A stretch of DNA of 32,834 bases from Dehalococcoidia bacterium. Its GTDB lineage: Bacteria > Chloroflexota > Dehalococcoidia > Lucifugimonadales > Lucifugimonadaceae. Shown piece by piece: positions 1 to 8,744 of the stretch; within the stretch, counting starts at the first letter, position 1, and every line of letters starts with the position of its first letter. The position numbers were made by a program, and so were the translations under genes. The notes beneath the pieces are model-generated. The model was not told where the DNA came from and ran no database searches. It was given only the letters and a program-made list of their open reading frames with translations. Location: assembly GCA_029936485.1 (NCBI GenBank), contig JAPYSM010000006.1:1-32834 (forward strand), given 5' to 3'.

Positions 1-131
1 ACATCGTCTACGCCAGAAGTAACCTCCTCTTACGTTTGGAGCGGCCCACTTGCACACCCACGTGTCCTGCGTACACTGACGCCGCACCGTCAGCACGTAC
101 AAGTCTCTAATAGAAGGGCCGGCTCGCAACT

Positions 132-1310
132 TTGAAGATTGAACGCATAGAGATATACCCACTTGTGGCCGAGCTTAACGAGCCGTTTGGCTGGTCGCAG
201 AGATGGACGTCCACCCGAGCGACGACGGCGGTCAAGATAATCGCCAACGATGGGACGTACGGGTGGGGTGAAAGTGGTGCGGCCGAAACAATGCGATCGC
301 TGGCACCGCTGTTGATCGGCGAAGACGCCACGCTTCCCGAACGTGCATGGCAGAAGATTTACGCCGAGATCTACCAAGGCCATAACTACTCAGGCCCGGG
401 CATGAACGCCCTTAGCGCGTTCGACATGGCGCTGTGGGACATAGCCGGCAAGGTCGCGGGCCGACCTGTTTCCGAGATGCTCGGCGGCGGCTCCCGTGAT
501 CGGGTACCCGTATACGCGACCGGGTTGTACTACCTTGAAAACGACTACCCGAATCGGATGGCCGAAGAGGCGCGTGGCTACGTCGATGCCGGCTTTACTG
601 GGGTCAAGATGAAGGTCGGAGGGAAAGGATTTCTGGATGACGTAAACCGCGTTTATCACGTCCGGGACGTGATCGGCGAAGACATCCACTTGATGTTCGA
701 CGCCAATGAAGGCTATGACGTCAAAACCGCTATAGACTTCGGACGACGTGTCGCAGACGCGGATATTTCATGGTTCGAAGAGCCCTGTGGCTCATACGAT
801 CTCGACGCCAATATCCAGGTCCGAAACAACGTGCCTATGCCGACCTCAGGCGGCGAGAGTCGCCAGACGCGCTACGAGTTTTCCGATCTGTTTGCGAAAC
901 ATGTCTTCGACATCGTCCAGCCAGACATTGTGAACGTCGGCGGAATATCAGAAATGTTCAAAGTCGGACACATGGCGAACGCCTACGGTGTCCAGTTCAA
1001 TCCGCACTTCTGGGGCAGCGGCATCAGCCTCGCCGCCACCCTCCACGTAGCGGCGTGCCTGCCGTCCAACCCGCCGTCTTTTACGGCCGAACCTTACGTG
1101 AATCAGACGGTAATGGAGTTCGACCGTACCCCACACCCGATCCGTGAAAACCTGACCGAACCGATCTTCGATCAGGTCGACAGCCACATCGCGGTCCCGA
1201 CATCGCCCGGCCTGGGCATAGAGGTCCACGACGACGTGCTCAAAAAGTACCTGCAAGGAGACGGCCCGATAGTTGTGGACCAAGCAGCAACAACCGCGTG
1301 GGGGCGCTGA
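132..1310 (+). CDS. Mandelate racemase/muconate lactonizing enzyme (enolase superfamily), probable sugar-acid dehydratase
   Basis: ORF with TTG start; motifs VKMKVGG (KxK), LMFDANEGYD, WFEEP, GGESRQTRYEF, QPDIVNVGGISE, NPHFWGSG typical of the MR subgroup. Confidence 0.9.
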   Translation: MKIERIEIYPLVAELNEPFGWSQRWTSTRATTAVKIIANDGTYGWGESGAAETMRSLAPLLIGEDATLPERAWQKIYAEIYQGHNYSGPGMNALSAFDMALWDIAGKVAGRPVSEMLGGGSRDRVPVYATGLYYLENDYPNRMAEEARGYVDAGFTGVKMKVGGKGFLDDVNRVYHVRDVIGEDIHLMFDANEGYDVKTAIDFGRRVADADISWFEEPCGSYDLDANIQVRNNVPMPTSGGESRQTRYEFSDLFAKHVFDIVQPDIVNVGGISEMFKVGHMANAYGVQFNPHFWGSGISLAATLHVAACLPSNPPSFTAEPYVNQTVMEFDRTPHPIRENLTEPIFDQVDSHIAVPTSPGLGIEVHDDVLKKYLQGDGPIVVDQAATTAWGR

Positions 1311-1325
1311 GAAACCCCGTAACTT

Positions 1326-1363
1326 CCTCACTCCAACCCTGTCCCGCGAAGAGAGGGGTCACA
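1326..1363. repeat. Short palindromic repeat, CCTCACTCCAACCCTGTCCCGCGAAGAGAGGGGTCAC type
   Basis: Matches the layout CCTCACyC..CCCTCTCCC-loop-GGGAGAGGG seen at several other intergenic sites in the window. Confidence 0.55.
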
Positions 1364-1388
1364 CCACCCAGCACAATAGGAACCACTC

Positions 1389-2501
1389 ATGAAGATCACT
1401 GACGTCACGCTCACCCTGTTCGCCTGGAACGACATTCCAGCCACCAAGTACGGCCAGCTCAGCCAAGAGTTCAGCGGCACCTCTCAGATGGGGTTGGTCA
1501 CGATCACCACCGATCAGGGAATACAGGGCCACGCGTTCCTGGGATCGGCGAGTCGGGGCGCAAACCTTGATGGCCAGAGTTTGATCGACTACTTGAAGCC
1601 GGTCGTGATGGGCCAGGACCCGCTGGACCGTGAGCGGCTGTATCAGGATCTTCAAAAGCGCTACCGCAACACCACTCCTCGGGTAATTGGAGCTGTGGAC
1701 ATCGCGTTATGGGACATTGCCGGCAAAATCGCAGGGCTACCCATCCACCAGCTTCTCGGCTCGTACCGAGACAACGTCCCGGCATACGCAAGCTCCGCAG
1801 TTCTCGACTCACCTGAGGCCTACGGAGAGCAGGCAGCACAGTACAAGGCAGACGGCTGGGCGGCGTACAAGATTCACCCACCTACAATCAGCGCCAAGGG
1901 CGACATTGCAGTGTGCGAGGCCGTCAGGAAGGCGGTCGGCGACGATTACCGGATCATGCTGGACTCCACATGGGCCTACAACTACTACGAGGCGCTAGCG
2001 GTCGGCAAGGCGGCTGAACGTTTGGGCTTCTACTGGTACGAAGACCCACTAGCCGACGATGACATGTACAACTACATCAAGTTGCGAGAGCACATGGACA
2101 TCCCGATCATGGCGACCGAGTACTCGCCGGGCGGCTTCACCGCATACGCCCCGTGGCTGGTCTCGCAGGCAACCGACTACCTGCGCGGCGATGTCGCGGT
2201 CAAGGGCGGGATCACGGCCATCTACAAGACGGCGCATCTCGCCGAAGGCTTCCACCTCAACTACGAAGTCCACCATGGCGGCAACTCGCTGAACAACGTT
2301 GCCAACACACACGTGATCATGGCGATCAAGAACTGCGAGTACTTCGAGGTACTGCTGCCATCTGGTGCGCAGAAGTACGGTCTAATCGAGGATATCGACC
2401 CGGATGAGAACGGCCTGATATACGCATTCAACGAACCCGGCCTCGGCGCAAAGATCGATTTTGAGCTGATCGAGCGCATGAAGACGGCGGTTCTGAGCTA
2501 A
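1389..2501 (+). CDS. Enolase-superfamily MR/MLE protein, tandem paralog A (YKIHPP motif)
   Basis: ATG start; motifs AYKIHPP, IMLDSTWAYNY, YWYEDPL, ATEYSPGGF, HHGGNSLNN. Confidence 0.9.
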   Translation: MKITDVTLTLFAWNDIPATKYGQLSQEFSGTSQMGLVTITTDQGIQGHAFLGSASRGANLDGQSLIDYLKPVVMGQDPLDRERLYQDLQKRYRNTTPRVIGAVDIALWDIAGKIAGLPIHQLLGSYRDNVPAYASSAVLDSPEAYGEQAAQYKADGWAAYKIHPPTISAKGDIAVCEAVRKAVGDDYRIMLDSTWAYNYYEALAVGKAAERLGFYWYEDPLADDDMYNYIKLREHMDIPIMATEYSPGGFTAYAPWLVSQATDYLRGDVAVKGGITAIYKTAHLAEGFHLNYEVHHGGNSLNNVANTHVIMAIKNCEYFEVLLPSGAQKYGLIEDIDPDENGLIYAFNEPGLGAKIDFELIERMKTAVLS

Positions 2502-2620
2502 ATAGCCCCCGGCCATAAAGGTGTCTCGGCATTCAGTGCAAAGTCATTCTGAGCATATGCGAAGGACCTTCACCGACAGGCCATTCAACAGAAACATATC
2601 GATTGAGCCCGGACCTTGAA

Positions 2621-2658
2621 CCTCACTCACCCTAGCCCTCTCCCACTGGGAGACGGGA
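2621..2658. repeat. Short palindromic repeat copy (CCTCACTCACCCTAGCCCTCTCCCACTGGGAGACGGGA)
   Basis: CTCCCACTGGGAG core hairpin; similar to the other copies. Confidence 0.6.
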
Positions 2659-2677
2659 CCAAACGACAGGCAATCAC

Positions 2678-3775
2678 ATGAAGATCACAGACCTCACGAT
2701 CAAGCTTTTCAAATGGGAAGGCATCCCGCCACGCAGGCAGAGTGATGCGTCCACCAGCCAGCTAGGGCTAGTGACGATCTCTACAGACGAGGGTCTACAG
2801 GGCCACGCCTTCCTAGGGTCGTCTATGGCCACCGCCGAAGACGATGCGCCTGGATTAATCCGCTATCTGAAGCCGCTGGTCATGGGCCAGAATCCGCTGG
2901 ATCGTGAACGGCTCTGGCAGGAGTTGTGGACACGCAACCGACAGGTGAGCTTCCGAGCCATCGGTGCTATCGACTGCGCACTATGGGACCTCGGGGCTAA
3001 AGCAGCTGGACTACCGCTGCACAAGTTGCTCGGCTCGTACCGCACCAGCGTCCCCGCATATGCATCATCCGCGCCGATGGACAAGTTGGAGCTGTTCACG
3101 GACGAGGTCGCGCACTATAAGGAGCGTGGCTGGACGGCGTACAAGATTCACCCGCCACGGATACCGGCCTACGACATCGAGGTCTGCGCCGCAGTTCGGG
3201 AGGTCGCGGGATCGGATTTCACCCTGATGCTGGACTCGATGTGGTCGTATGACTATCCGTGGGCCCTACGTGTCGGTAAAGCGATCGAGGAGTTGGACTA
3301 CTACTGGTACGAAGACCCACTCCCGGAGGACGACCTCGGCGGTTACGTAAAGCTGCGCAAGAATCTTGACATCCCTTTGATGGCGACCGAGTACGCCCCC
3401 GGTGGAGGCTTCACAGCATTTGCGCCGTGGCTCCAGTACGGTGCGACCGACTATCTGCGCGGAGATATCCAGGTGAAGGGCGGTATAACCCCGCTCATCA
3501 AGGCTGCGCACATGGCAGAGGCTTTCCACCTGAATTTTGAGATGCACCACGGAGGCAACTCGCTCAACAACATCGCCCAACTCCACGTGATCATGGCGAT
3601 GAAGAACTGCGAGTTCCTCGAAGTCCTGCTCCCGGACGCCGCACAAAAGTATGGCATCTCGGAAGATATCGAGGTCGACTCAAACGGCATGGCGCACGCT
3701 TCGGACAAGGTTGGCATTGGCGCCGAGATCGACTTCGCGATGATCGAGAAGATGAAGGCAGCGGAGTTGTTTTAG
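2678..3775 (+). CDS. Enolase-superfamily MR/MLE protein, tandem paralog B
   Basis: ATG start; long shared blocks with 1389..2501 (GWTAYKIHPP, YWYEDPL, ATDYLRGDIQVKGGIT, HHGGNSLNN). Confidence 0.9.
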   Translation: MKITDLTIKLFKWEGIPPRRQSDASTSQLGLVTISTDEGLQGHAFLGSSMATAEDDAPGLIRYLKPLVMGQNPLDRERLWQELWTRNRQVSFRAIGAIDCALWDLGAKAAGLPLHKLLGSYRTSVPAYASSAPMDKLELFTDEVAHYKERGWTAYKIHPPRIPAYDIEVCAAVREVAGSDFTLMLDSMWSYDYPWALRVGKAIEELDYYWYEDPLPEDDLGGYVKLRKNLDIPLMATEYAPGGGFTAFAPWLQYGATDYLRGDIQVKGGITPLIKAAHMAEAFHLNFEMHHGGNSLNNIAQLHVIMAMKNCEFLEVLLPDAAQKYGISEDIEVDSNGMAHASDKVGIGAEIDFAMIEKMKAAELF

Positions 3776-3798
3776 ACTCGCGCCGGACCGGGCGTATT

Positions 3799-3849
3799 GC
3801 CATACGGCCCTACAACTCACCACAGGGCCACGCCATAGAAGCGTATGGC
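3799..3849. repeat. Nested inverted repeat GCCATACG-GCCCT...AGGGC...CGTATGGC
   Basis: 8-bp outer and 5-bp inner perfect complementary arms between an MR/MLE gene and an MDR dehydrogenase gene; no U-tract. Confidence 0.5.
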
Positions 3850-3893
3850 CAAACACGCCCTCGCCTGCACATTTGAATCTTGAGGAAGCAATA

Positions 3894-4976
3894 ATGAAAG
3901 CCGCACTTTTCTACGGCGAGAAGGACATTCGGATCGAGGACAGGTCCACCCCGGAACCCGGACCGGGGGAAGTCGTGATCGGTATCAAATCGGCCGGCGT
4001 ATGCGGATCCGATCTGCACAACTACCGCGGCAATCGTCCGTCCACAATCGACGTGCCATGGGAGCAGGGGCATGAGTTGGCGGGCGTTGTCGAGGGGCTT
4101 GGAGCAGGTGTCGTGAATCTCTCCGTCGGCGACCGCGTAGGCATCGAGGCCGAGCATCTCGTGGGCTGCGGTCGTTGCCGGGAATGTCTGCGTGGCGATT
4201 ATCACATCTGCCCGGATCGCGGTATCGTCCACGGCGCGCGCCACAGCAGCCACGGCTTCTCCAGTCACGACGTGACGCTGGCAAGCAACTGCTTCCACTT
4301 GCCCGACCATGTCTCGTTCGATGAAGCTGCCCTCCTCGACTGCTATGCATGTGGCGTGCACGCAGTGAATCGGACGCCCGTGCCGGTGGACGGGACCGTA
4401 GTCATCGTTGGCGCCGGTGCGATCGCGCTCACGCTGGGACAGATCGCTAAAGCCTACGGCGCAGGCCACATCATAATGATCGGAACACGTCCTGAACCTC
4501 TTCAGACTGCTATCGATGTTGGAGCGGCCGACGAGATAATCGTTAACGCTGACGAAGATCCAGTTCAGGGCGTAATTGATAGAACCCAGGGTGAGGGCGC
4601 AGAGGTCGTGTTCGAGACCGTAGGCGGCGAGTCACAACTGATCACACAATGCATGGCCATGACGCGCCGGGGTGGCAATGTGAGTGTGGTCGGGTTATTC
4701 ACTCAACCACAAACGGTGGACTCTCAAGCACAAGGAATGGCGAAGGAACTGGTACTAACTTGGTCCAACAGCTATTCAAGTTGGCAAGGTATTTCCGAGT
4801 ACCAGACTGCTCTTAACCTGCTGGCATCGGACAGACTCATTGCCGGCCCAATAATCACGCATCGATTCCCGCAGGCCCAGATTGCTGAAGCCTTCACAGC
4901 GGCAGACGATAAACGCACGTCCGGTGCAATCCGCGTGGTGGTCAATCATCACCACGAACACCCAGGCAAAGCTTAG
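3894..4976 (+). CDS. Zinc-dependent medium-chain (MDR) alcohol/polyol dehydrogenase
   Basis: CGSDLHNYRG, GHELAGVVEGLG, GCGRCRECLRGDYHIC structural Zn site, VVIVGAGAIALTLGQIAKAYG Rossmann motif; start refined to ATG 3894. Confidence 0.9.
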   Translation: MKAALFYGEKDIRIEDRSTPEPGPGEVVIGIKSAGVCGSDLHNYRGNRPSTIDVPWEQGHELAGVVEGLGAGVVNLSVGDRVGIEAEHLVGCGRCRECLRGDYHICPDRGIVHGARHSSHGFSSHDVTLASNCFHLPDHVSFDEAALLDCYACGVHAVNRTPVPVDGTVVIVGAGAIALTLGQIAKAYGAGHIIMIGTRPEPLQTAIDVGAADEIIVNADEDPVQGVIDRTQGEGAEVVFETVGGESQLITQCMAMTRRGGNVSVVGLFTQPQTVDSQAQGMAKELVLTWSNSYSSWQGISEYQTALNLLASDRLIAGPIITHRFPQAQIAEAFTAADDKRTSGAIRVVVNHHHEHPGKA

Positions 4977-5226
4977 TCGAGAGTACTCTGCAGCGGGAAC
5001 TAATGGCGACGTGGCCCGCACTCTGGAGATTGCCGAAACATTCAACCGCCACCATGATGGTCTCTTCGGACAATTAAACCGTAGGATGATCGATGGTGCA
5101 TACGACAAACTTCTTGTCTGGCTGACAGATCAGTTGTTCCCACGAAGATTGCTCCCGCCATACGAGGGTTTTTCAGACGCCGAAGCCGCTCTAAGCCTGC
5201 AGTACTACCGACGTAGCATCTCCTGA
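4972..5226 (+). pseudogene. C-terminal remnant of a dihydrodipicolinate synthase (DapA)-family aldolase/dehydratase
   Basis: Frame reads LSREYSAAGTNGDVARTLEIAETFNRHHDGLFGQLNRRMIDGAYDKLLVWLTDQLFPRRLLPPYEGFSDAEAALSLQYYRR, which resembles DapA-family C-termini (GD..A...; P.RLLPPY.G.S..E); no N-terminal barrel is present. Confidence 0.5.
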
Positions 5227-5282
5227 TTACTGCCAATTAATTAGACAATCGCCGGTTGTCGAATGAATGATGAGGAATATCT

Positions 5283-6173
5283 ATGACCCAATTTCGGATA
5301 ATGCTCAATCGTCACTCGGCCTTCTACTCTCCATTGCTGGGGACTGTCGCTGGTGGATTCCTTGCGGAAGAGGGATTAGACCCGCATTACGGCGGAGAGG
5401 TCCCACCAGGCAAATCATCACCGGAAATGCTAGCTACTGGGGAGCTTGAAGTTTGTCAGGGCGCAGTGTCGGCGAGCTGGAGTTATCTCGAACAAGGGAA
5501 GACCCCACCTATAGTGCATTTTGCACAGATCAATGAACGCGACGGGTTCTTTATTGCTGCCCGTGAGCCAGATCCCGACTTCACATGGAACAAGCTGTCC
5601 GGCGCCGATGTCCTCGCAGACCACGGAGGCCAGCCGCTCGCGATGTTCAAATACGGGGTCCACAAGATGGGCGTCGACTACGACTCACTAAATGCCATAG
5701 ATGCCGGGTCAACGGGAGAGATAGACGCCGCCTTCCGATCCGGAAAAGGGCAATACGTTCACCAGCAGGGACCGGCACCACAGCAACTCGAGGCTGACGG
5801 CCTAGGCCATGTCGTTGCATCTGTGGGTGAGGCCGTCGGGCCGGTTGCGTTCTCAAGCATCCAGGGAACTCGGGAGTTCGTTGCTTCCGACCTCGCCAAC
5901 GCGTTCATCCGGGCATACAAAAAGTCGCGTCAGTGGGTGAACGACGCTCCCGCTGAAGAGATCGCAGACAAAGAGGCCGAGTTCTTCCCGGGAATAGACC
6001 AGTCAGTGCTAGCCCACACCATCCGGTTCTACCAGGGGCTCGGCTGCTGGAACCCGGCGGTAGAAATATCTCGCAGCAGCTACGAGACGGCGCTAGATGT
6101 GTTCCTTCACAGCAATTTGATCACCAAACGCCACAATTACGACGACGTGGTTGTCGCGCCGCCAGCTGGGTAA
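5283..6173 (+). CDS. NMT1/THI5-like (SsuA/TauA-type) substrate-binding-fold protein without a signal peptide
   Basis: SBP-like layout (FYSPLLGTVAGGFLAEEGLDPHY..., GEIDAAFRSGKGQYVHQQGP); N-terminus MTQFRIMLNRHS is not a signal peptide. Confidence 0.65.
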   Translation: MTQFRIMLNRHSAFYSPLLGTVAGGFLAEEGLDPHYGGEVPPGKSSPEMLATGELEVCQGAVSASWSYLEQGKTPPIVHFAQINERDGFFIAAREPDPDFTWNKLSGADVLADHGGQPLAMFKYGVHKMGVDYDSLNAIDAGSTGEIDAAFRSGKGQYVHQQGPAPQQLEADGLGHVVASVGEAVGPVAFSSIQGTREFVASDLANAFIRAYKKSRQWVNDAPAEEIADKEAEFFPGIDQSVLAHTIRFYQGLGCWNPAVEISRSSYETALDVFLHSNLITKRHNYDDVVVAPPAG

Positions 6174-6262
6174 CAGGAATGCCTCTCCTAAAATGGGAGG
6201 GGTTCTCACCCTTTGAAACACTTGGGCCCTTTCACCAGGAGAGGGGGCAAAAAGGACCGTTA

Positions 6263-7123
6263 ATGGCATTCGCCGCCCTACCAATCACCGCAGTCGATTC
6301 ACACCGCAAGACAGTCACGACCAACAGCCTTGAGTACTCGTACCTTGAGTACGGTTCACCCGACAATCCACCGGTGATCCTGTTGCATGGCATCTGGAGC
6401 ACCGGCGCTGTATGGCATGACATCGCGATGGCACTCGCGGAGACGCACCACGTGCGATCGGTCGATTTCCGGGGGCGGTCCCAGACCGAGTGGTCTCCTG
6501 AAGGCGACTACTCGACGGAAGCGTACGTCTCTGACGTACTCGGACTGTACGAGGCTTTGTGCCTTGAGAAAGCCGCAGTGATCGGGCATTCCATGGGTGG
6601 TGGGATAGCGACGGCTCTAGCCGCTGCACACCCGGGGCTGGTGGAGTCGCTGGTCGTTATCGACTCCGGTCCTGTGATGCGCTCTGGATCGGCGGTCGAG
6701 TTTGAACGCCAGTTGGCATCGTTATCTCAGGACTTTCCGAGTATGGCCGCAGCGCGCGCCTGGCAGACCCATGCCTTACCGAACATTTCGGACGACGCGG
6801 TCGAACGGCGTCTGGATGCACGCCTTGTTGAGCGGGACGGACGGGTGGTCTGGCGCGAAGATCCACGAATCCGAACATCCAGGGATCTGATCGTGCGACC
6901 CTCCGAGGATGAGATGTGGGAACGCTACCTGTCGGTGAAGACCCGGACCCTCTTCGTGCTCGGCGGCAACAGCCAGTTAGTCACCGATGAAGCGGAGAAA
7001 AGACTCACCACCGGGATGGCGGACGCCACATCTGTCAGGATCCCCAAGGCCGGTCACAACGTCTTCGAGGACAACCACGACGATACGATGACCGCTATAA
7101 GCAAGTTCCTGGCCGATGATTAG
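6263..7123 (+). CDS. Alpha/beta hydrolase
   Basis: VILLHGIWSTGAVW oxyanion motif, GHSMGG nucleophile elbow, GHNVFEDN catalytic His; start refined to ATG 6263. Confidence 0.88.
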   Translation: MAFAALPITAVDSHRKTVTTNSLEYSYLEYGSPDNPPVILLHGIWSTGAVWHDIAMALAETHHVRSVDFRGRSQTEWSPEGDYSTEAYVSDVLGLYEALCLEKAAVIGHSMGGGIATALAAAHPGLVESLVVIDSGPVMRSGSAVEFERQLASLSQDFPSMAAARAWQTHALPNISDDAVERRLDARLVERDGRVVWREDPRIRTSRDLIVRPSEDEMWERYLSVKTRTLFVLGGNSQLVTDEAEKRLTTGMADATSVRIPKAGHNVFEDNHDDTMTAISKFLADD

Positions 7124-7247
7124 AGTCTGATAAGTGCCCTGTTGTACCGTTTCAGCATGTCGGTCCAACGTAGGCCTGTCGACTTTTGTAGGCCGACCGT
7201 CTGGACCAAAGGTTGTCTTGGAGCGGTGGGCGGTGCAAGCGAAGCCC

Positions 7248-8744
7248 CTACGGTGTAGGCGTCGCAATCTTCCCGAATATCTCAGTATCCGGGTGGAACG
7301 CGACCCAACCGAACCAGTACGACACCTGGCCAGGAAGCCGGGCAAGCGTCTCGGTTCCGTCCGATTTTACAAGGCCCGTCTCCTCAACACGCCACTGCAC
7401 CCCGTCCTCATCAAGCACCACGTCCGGGTCCTGCGTTGGCGTAAAGTTGTGACCAGCGCGCTCGTACGTCCGGGCTGCCTCGGCAAGCGGATTGAACGTA
7501 ATCACCAGTTCCTGCCCCCCCAGCGTGTCGTTCACGACAGGCGTTTCCTGGAGCGCCTCAAGCGAGTACGCCTTGGGAGAATCGGCGTAGTTGAGCGCAA
7601 GAACCCGATCCTTCAGGTTCAAAGCCTCGTTAGTCTGGAACGTCGGGAACAACCAGTCGGACGAGTTGAAGTAGTCGTAATAAGCCGAGCCGCGCGTGTT
7701 CAGATTGCGGTAATTCCGGTCGAAACCGGTATCTATGTCCAGGACCTTGGTTTTTGGGTTCTTCTCCAGCCAATCGCCCCATGTCGTTAGCGTTAGCGGC
7801 AGTTGCTTGAACCTGAGATCGCTGAACGCCAGTTTGCCGATGACCGGGTCCCCCGTTAATGAGTGCCAGAGCGTCCGGCTACCTGAGTCGTACATGAGCT
7901 TGTTGCTCTGATACAGGAACCCGGACGTGCCGATCCGCTGGACCTTCCCATCAAGCTCGGCGTCGTACAGGACGCCCATTCCGCAGAGAGTTCAGTAGAC
8001 GAGGGCGACGGGTTTTCCGCCCACCACGTCGTTCGATAACTCATGCCACGCCAGAATTCGCAACGGGTAGGCTCTTTCGTCGCCGTTGATGCTGACCCCG
8101 AATACAGGCTCGTCCAATTCCAGATATGTCGCTCCACCGGGTGCCGTGAACTCTGGATTGTCGAGCGGCGGTATCCCATCTACACCTACGCCGCCCCACA
8201 CCGCTCCGGATATCGGAACGCTTGCCGGGACGCCTTCGTAAAAGAAGTCGATGAACCGGCGGTCTATGACGCTATAGAGATCGCCCTTCCAAGCAGCGTA
8301 CCCCGGAACCGCCTCGATCTCCGGATGCTGCCCAAGCCACCGATATGCGTCCTCGTGGAGATTGAAGCTTGTTGGGTCAAACTCCTGACCCGTAAGCCGG
8401 GTCAGTGCGTCGGCTATCGCTGCCCGCTCCTCGTTGGCAAAACCAGCGCTGGCGAGGTCCACAATCGGAGCGATGAAGCCCGGGTTACCGGTATCGGCGG
8501 CCTGCCGTATCGCCGTTATCTCGATGCCCTCCTGCCGTGTGAACAGGTTCCGCAGTTGCAGCCGCACCTTGGCTTTTTCAGGTGAGGTCGAGAGCACCGT
8601 GGCGTTGGGCCCTGCGGTCCCGATCGCGATCGGAGCGGCTTCGTCGGTTCCGTTACCGCACGCAGTGATAAGAATTACGCCTAGTCCGGCTGTAAGGATC
8701 GATGCAACCCGAAAGTCAAAGGATAAGAAGTAACGATGTGTCAT
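7248..8744 (-). CDS. DUF3179-family lipoprotein, candidate selenoprotein with in-frame UGA (Sec) at the conserved YCxLCG motif
   Basis: ORF tracks 7992..8804 and 7248..7979 are the same frame, separated by a single TGA plus TLCG; N-terminal signal with LITAC lipobox; YPLRILAWHELSNDVVGGKPVALVY-[UGA]-TLCGMGVLYDAELDGKVQRIGTSGFLYQSNKLMYDSGSRTLW is DUF3179-like on both sides. Confidence 0.75.
7959..7976 (-). promoter_or_regulatory. Candidate bacterial SECIS hairpin GGCGUC-CUGUAC-GACGCC
   Basis: Perfect 6-bp stem, 6-nt loop containing GU, beginning 15 nt downstream of the UGA. Confidence 0.45.
7992..7994 (-). other. In-frame UGA at the Cys position of Y-C-T-L-C-G (candidate selenocysteine codon)
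   Basis: Minus-strand codons GTC TAC TGA ACT CTC TGC GGA ATG GGC GTC; the frame is open on both sides. Confidence 0.6.

Noticed and set aside
3810-4469. 219-aa minus-strand ORF antisense to the MDR dehydrogenase
   Set aside because: Overlaps a strong CDS and has no family motif
7134-7790. 218-aa plus-strand ORF antisense to the DUF3179 gene
   Set aside because: Arg/Val-rich antisense translation without motifs
7992-7994. Genome-wide UGA reassignment as an explanation for the DUF3179 UGA
   Set aside because: Other genes in the window end in TGA at positions matching family C-termini (for example 1308-1310 and 12324-12326)
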